Below, piece after piece: positions 61,501-64,000 of a DNA stretch of 64,000 nt. This DNA comes from Tubulanus polymorphus (taxonomy: Eukaryota > Nemertea > Palaeonemertea > Tubulaniformes > Tubulanidae). Every line of letters begins with the position of its first letter. Positions within the stretch are counted from its first letter, which is position 1. Made by a program: the position numbers and the translations under genes. Location of the stretch: positions 17,874,450 through 17,938,449 of the forward strand of contig NC_134029.1 in the NCBI RefSeq assembly GCF_964204645.1. Reading direction: 5' to 3'. Below the pieces are notes generated by a model. That model was not told the origin of the DNA. It ran no database searches and saw only the letters and a program-made list of their open reading frames with translations.

Positions 61501-63529
61501 CACCCTAAAACTTAAGACTCTGATATATTATTGCAGTCAAACTCAACCCTTAACCCAGTAACTGGGTCGCAAGATGAAATGATCAATTTTCTCAAAACAT
61601 TGGAAGGATTGATGTATTCGTTATTGAATATGTAGGGTACAAGGAAAATTAGTAGCAATAATTCATATTACAGCGTATAAGGAAACACACATGTACTACA
61701 TATATGTATGAGGTATGGAGATCAGAAGAAGCGATATTTAGGCTTTTTTCTATAACTTGGGAGTACCGATATGCCATCAGAAATTCCGTCAAGAAACATG
61801 AACAAAAAATATCCAATGTCATGCTACATTTTCAATAATGAAAAAAGAAAGGATTTTTGCTCGACATTTCCATCGAAATTTTGAATCAAATCGTTTGCAA
61901 AAACTTAGTTTTCTTGAAAAAAGTATTCACTTTTATCTTTTTCCTGAAAACATCTGTACTTCGAGTGATTGAAAAAAGGCCTTCATAGTTTCAAGCAGTC
62001 TGCGTATAGCACTGTCAGCATACATGTAGCACAACTACTTCCAAGGATTATATAGACAGACATACAGTGCTTCTCTGGACGTCAGAATAATTATCAACAG
62101 AACTTCAATATTTTCTTGTCGAGTTGTTATTAGGATGTATAATATTTCTTATTTGATAAATTGTTACCAATCTGCTACACATGTTCTAATAGTCGACAGT
62201 ACTCGAGTCGGGTCTGCCCAACTTGGCTAACTGATCAAATCTGATATTCAAGCTGCAATCACATGGAGACGATTTAGCCCGAATCAAACTAGCCCGAAAC
62301 CAAATGTGGCCCGTTTCAAATTCGAGAACATGTTCATATGTATATCAATCGACACTGAATCAATCAAATTATCATTATTGCGCATTAATGGAATCACGGG
62401 ACCATTTCATTTGTTCTGAATGAAAAAATCAAATCATAAACAAGAGTAGAAAATTATTTTTCCGTGTGATTTTTTCATTGGCATGGTCATGGTCCAACGT
62501 TTTCAGTCAGGCCAAGTTTGTTTGGCACGGCCCCATTTAGCATCAGTGTAAACAGTTGGCCTGGGCCGAAAACAACCATGTGATCGCGGCTTTAAACTAG
62601 AGTTCCATTGGACATGTACCTTTGGCGGCTGATGCATTAGTAGGACTATTGCTGTCATTAAGCTATGCCTACATAAGAGAACTTAACTCCTGGGTCAAGC
62701 AGGGCAGATTCAGAATCTTAATATACCAGAATGCTGAAATGATGCAGCAGGCCCTTGATTTATTGCAGAGAAGTTTTCATGCCAAAATTGATAGAATTGG
62801 ATTTGATGTTTTTTGCTGAAATGTAATTGAATTGAATTCGATGATTTCTTGCTGAATAAAATTGAACTGAATGAGCAATCTAGCGCATGGCTAATTGGCA
62901 TCCACTCCTACAGCGCAGACAGGGGATAAGCTATTGCACAACAAGATAAATTTTTTGCCGTGATTCACACTTATTCCAATGGCTGAAAATCTTTAGAATT
63001 GCGCCTTCTAAGACATGATCTCAGGTGAAATGAGATGATGGGGATATAAGCTGACATATCTATGGTGGTTTGCTAGGCTCATATAATAAGTACACTTTTA
63101 CCCTTCTGGATCAGGAATATCGCAATTTTTTCTGGAGGCTTTAAGGGGGTTCACTAGCAACTAGTGAACCGGATCTGACCCTGAAGTAATCAAAACTATT
63201 GCCGAATATGAAGTCTGAAGTAATTCTTTGTATAAGATCATATAGCTGTCCGAGAGAATTAACCTGACCACTCCAGCATTCATTAAGTTAGTCATATTTT
63301 CATTATTCAATCGGCCAGAAATGAACGTTAAGAAAGCACTGTACATCACGGATAAGGATTACAAACTCAGCAAGTTAGTTCATCAAACACGATTAGCGTA
63401 ATCAACTCACCAGGAGAATCGAATGTGGCAGGATATTGTTCTTCGTCTTCCTCCGATTCATACAGCATATCCTCATCCGAGCTACCATGGCGACATTCTA
63501 AAACCGGTAGATTCGACGTCAATTCATCC
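58563..63529 (-). CDS. 3' end of an unrecognised gene (at least two exons)
   Basis: Exon A 63529-63411 (TTTGCAG acceptor, CCTG|GTGAGT donor) encodes DELTSNLPVLECRHGSSDED then MLYESEEDEEQYPATFDSP. Exon C 58879-58563 (CCAG acceptor) encodes HPPKQLTHLTKKRLPPPTFN through a Cys/Asp-rich middle to DKDDEIMV and TGA. A joins C in phase (G+CA = Ala), giving a 39+105-residue acidic and Ser/Thr-rich C-terminus. Upstream exons lie beyond the window. I do not recognise the family. Low complexity and lack of a domain limit confidence; the paired splice sites and open frames are the evidence. It is on the same strand as KIBRA, 4.4 kb upstream. Confidence 0.6.
59094..59539. mobile_element. MITE-like palindrome, GGGGTCATGCATAAAGTACG family
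   Basis: GGGGTCATGCATAAAGTACG is matched in reverse at the other end by GCGTACGTACTTTATGCACA then CCCC. C-rich runs (AACCCCCCT) lie just inside each end, as in the related element at 23098-23261. It lies in the intron between exon C and the cassette exon. Confidence 0.7.
60246..60294 (-). CDS. Possible 49-nt cassette exon of the unrecognised gene
   Basis: ATTATTTTAG|GACCTGCTCC at the 5' side and TTGTATG|GTGAGTT at the 3' side are strong splice sites. Following exon A in phase it reads GPAPTSSTLSNIPVIV. Because 49 is not a multiple of three, it moves exon C into another frame: CTSSETANPSYEEAFTTSDV and a stop. Including or skipping it would give two different C-termini. Confidence 0.45.
60583..60665 (+). 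mobile_element. tRNA-derived SINE fragment, third copy
   Basis: AGGCAGGGTTTTGTACCGTG, then B box AAGTTCAAATCCCTGCCGAG. It matches the heads at 37501-38070. Confidence 0.5.
60670..63410. other. Intron of the unrecognised gene, nothing further seen
   Basis: No exon with both splice sites in phase was found. A stretch near 61140-61500 (TTCCCTGTGT, AGACCCAAGAAGTAAGC) resembles 15700-16040, so a diverged dispersed repeat of a few hundred bases is likely. Confidence 0.4.
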
Positions 63530-64000
63530 CTGCAAAGTATCAACAAAATATCATTTGAATAAACTTTCTTGATATATCGCACGGTACATAAATCCTTATT
63601 TCAGCCACTAAGCACAACGTAGAATCCAATCTGTTGGAAAATTTAGCCATGTTGCACAGCTGATCAACTATTGTCGGCTGATGGATAAGCCTGCTTTATA
63701 AGTCGGCTGCAAGGTATTGTCACTCTCTATTTCTAGGCAGACGTTGGCGTGACCATATCGCTGTACTGAGACAGGTATCACCGTAATCATAAACATCACT
63801 TTATGAATTATCAATTTATATAGGTTAGGTTGAATAAACGTTCGGATTAGAATTCTTATAGTGTGCGTTAGTACATCCCAACTCTTTCCATGGCGGTGCC
63901 AGTTTCTGTTTGCGCAAGGGTGAGTAAGACGGAATCTGCCAAACGAACACAGCTTCTACAAAACTTGGCATTATGGTCTGCGTAACCGAAATCTTTTAGA
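63530..64000. other. Upstream intron of the unrecognised gene, window edge
   Basis: No coding exon was recognised. Exon A needs an upstream exon ending in phase 2, which must lie in or beyond this stretch. Confidence 0.4.

Overview
The window is animal nuclear DNA: AT-rich, intron-rich, and full of dispersed short repeats. Three protein genes lie head to tail, all on the minus strand. Nothing is prokaryotic: there are no operons, ribosome binding sites or CRISPR arrays. The WWC/KIBRA gene looks like a single-copy invertebrate form, and the transposon content (elements carrying a central 154-bp tandem array, many snap-back elements, tRNA-derived SINEs) fits a marine invertebrate, most likely a lophotrochozoan such as a mollusc. 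That placement is an inference and I cannot name the species.

Layout. (1) 1-1420: the dead remnant of a non-LTR retrotransposon on the minus strand. (2) 1420-7932: no gene; it holds snap-back repeats and one copy of the 1.25-kb tandem-repeat transposon. (3) 7933-21468, minus: a complete SH3D19-like adaptor gene. I joined 15 coding exons into one uninterrupted frame of 968 codons with five C-terminal SH3 domains. (4) 21469-25940: intergenic, with a second-family palindrome, an AT microsatellite and an acetone of no genes. (5) 25941-54183, minus: a complete WWC/KIBRA orthologue. Here 21 coding exons join into one frame of 1269 codons (two WW domains, coiled coils, a C2 domain, an acidic segment and the conserved C-terminal block). 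(6) 54184-58562: no gene; it holds a long hairpin about 0.5 kb upstream of the KIBRA start codon. (7) 58563-63529, minus: the 3' end of a third gene I do not recognise, with a possible frame-changing 49-nt cassette exon.

In other animals KIBRA is an upstream Hippo-pathway scaffold at the cell cortex, and SH3D19 is an SH3 adaptor linked to ADAM proteases and endocytic or actin proteins. Both act near the membrane and cytoskeleton, but their adjacency does not by itself show a functional link. The splice models rest on GT-AG (one GC-AG) junctions whose phases agree at every join, so they are strong even without transcript data.

I found no convincing undescribed gene system. The more interesting signals are the structured repeats (seven or so inverted-repeat families, several sitting a few bases from splice sites), a PPxY motif inside a WW-domain protein, a membrane-like hydrophobic stretch in the SH3 adaptor, upstream ORFs on both main genes, and the alternative C-terminus of the third gene.
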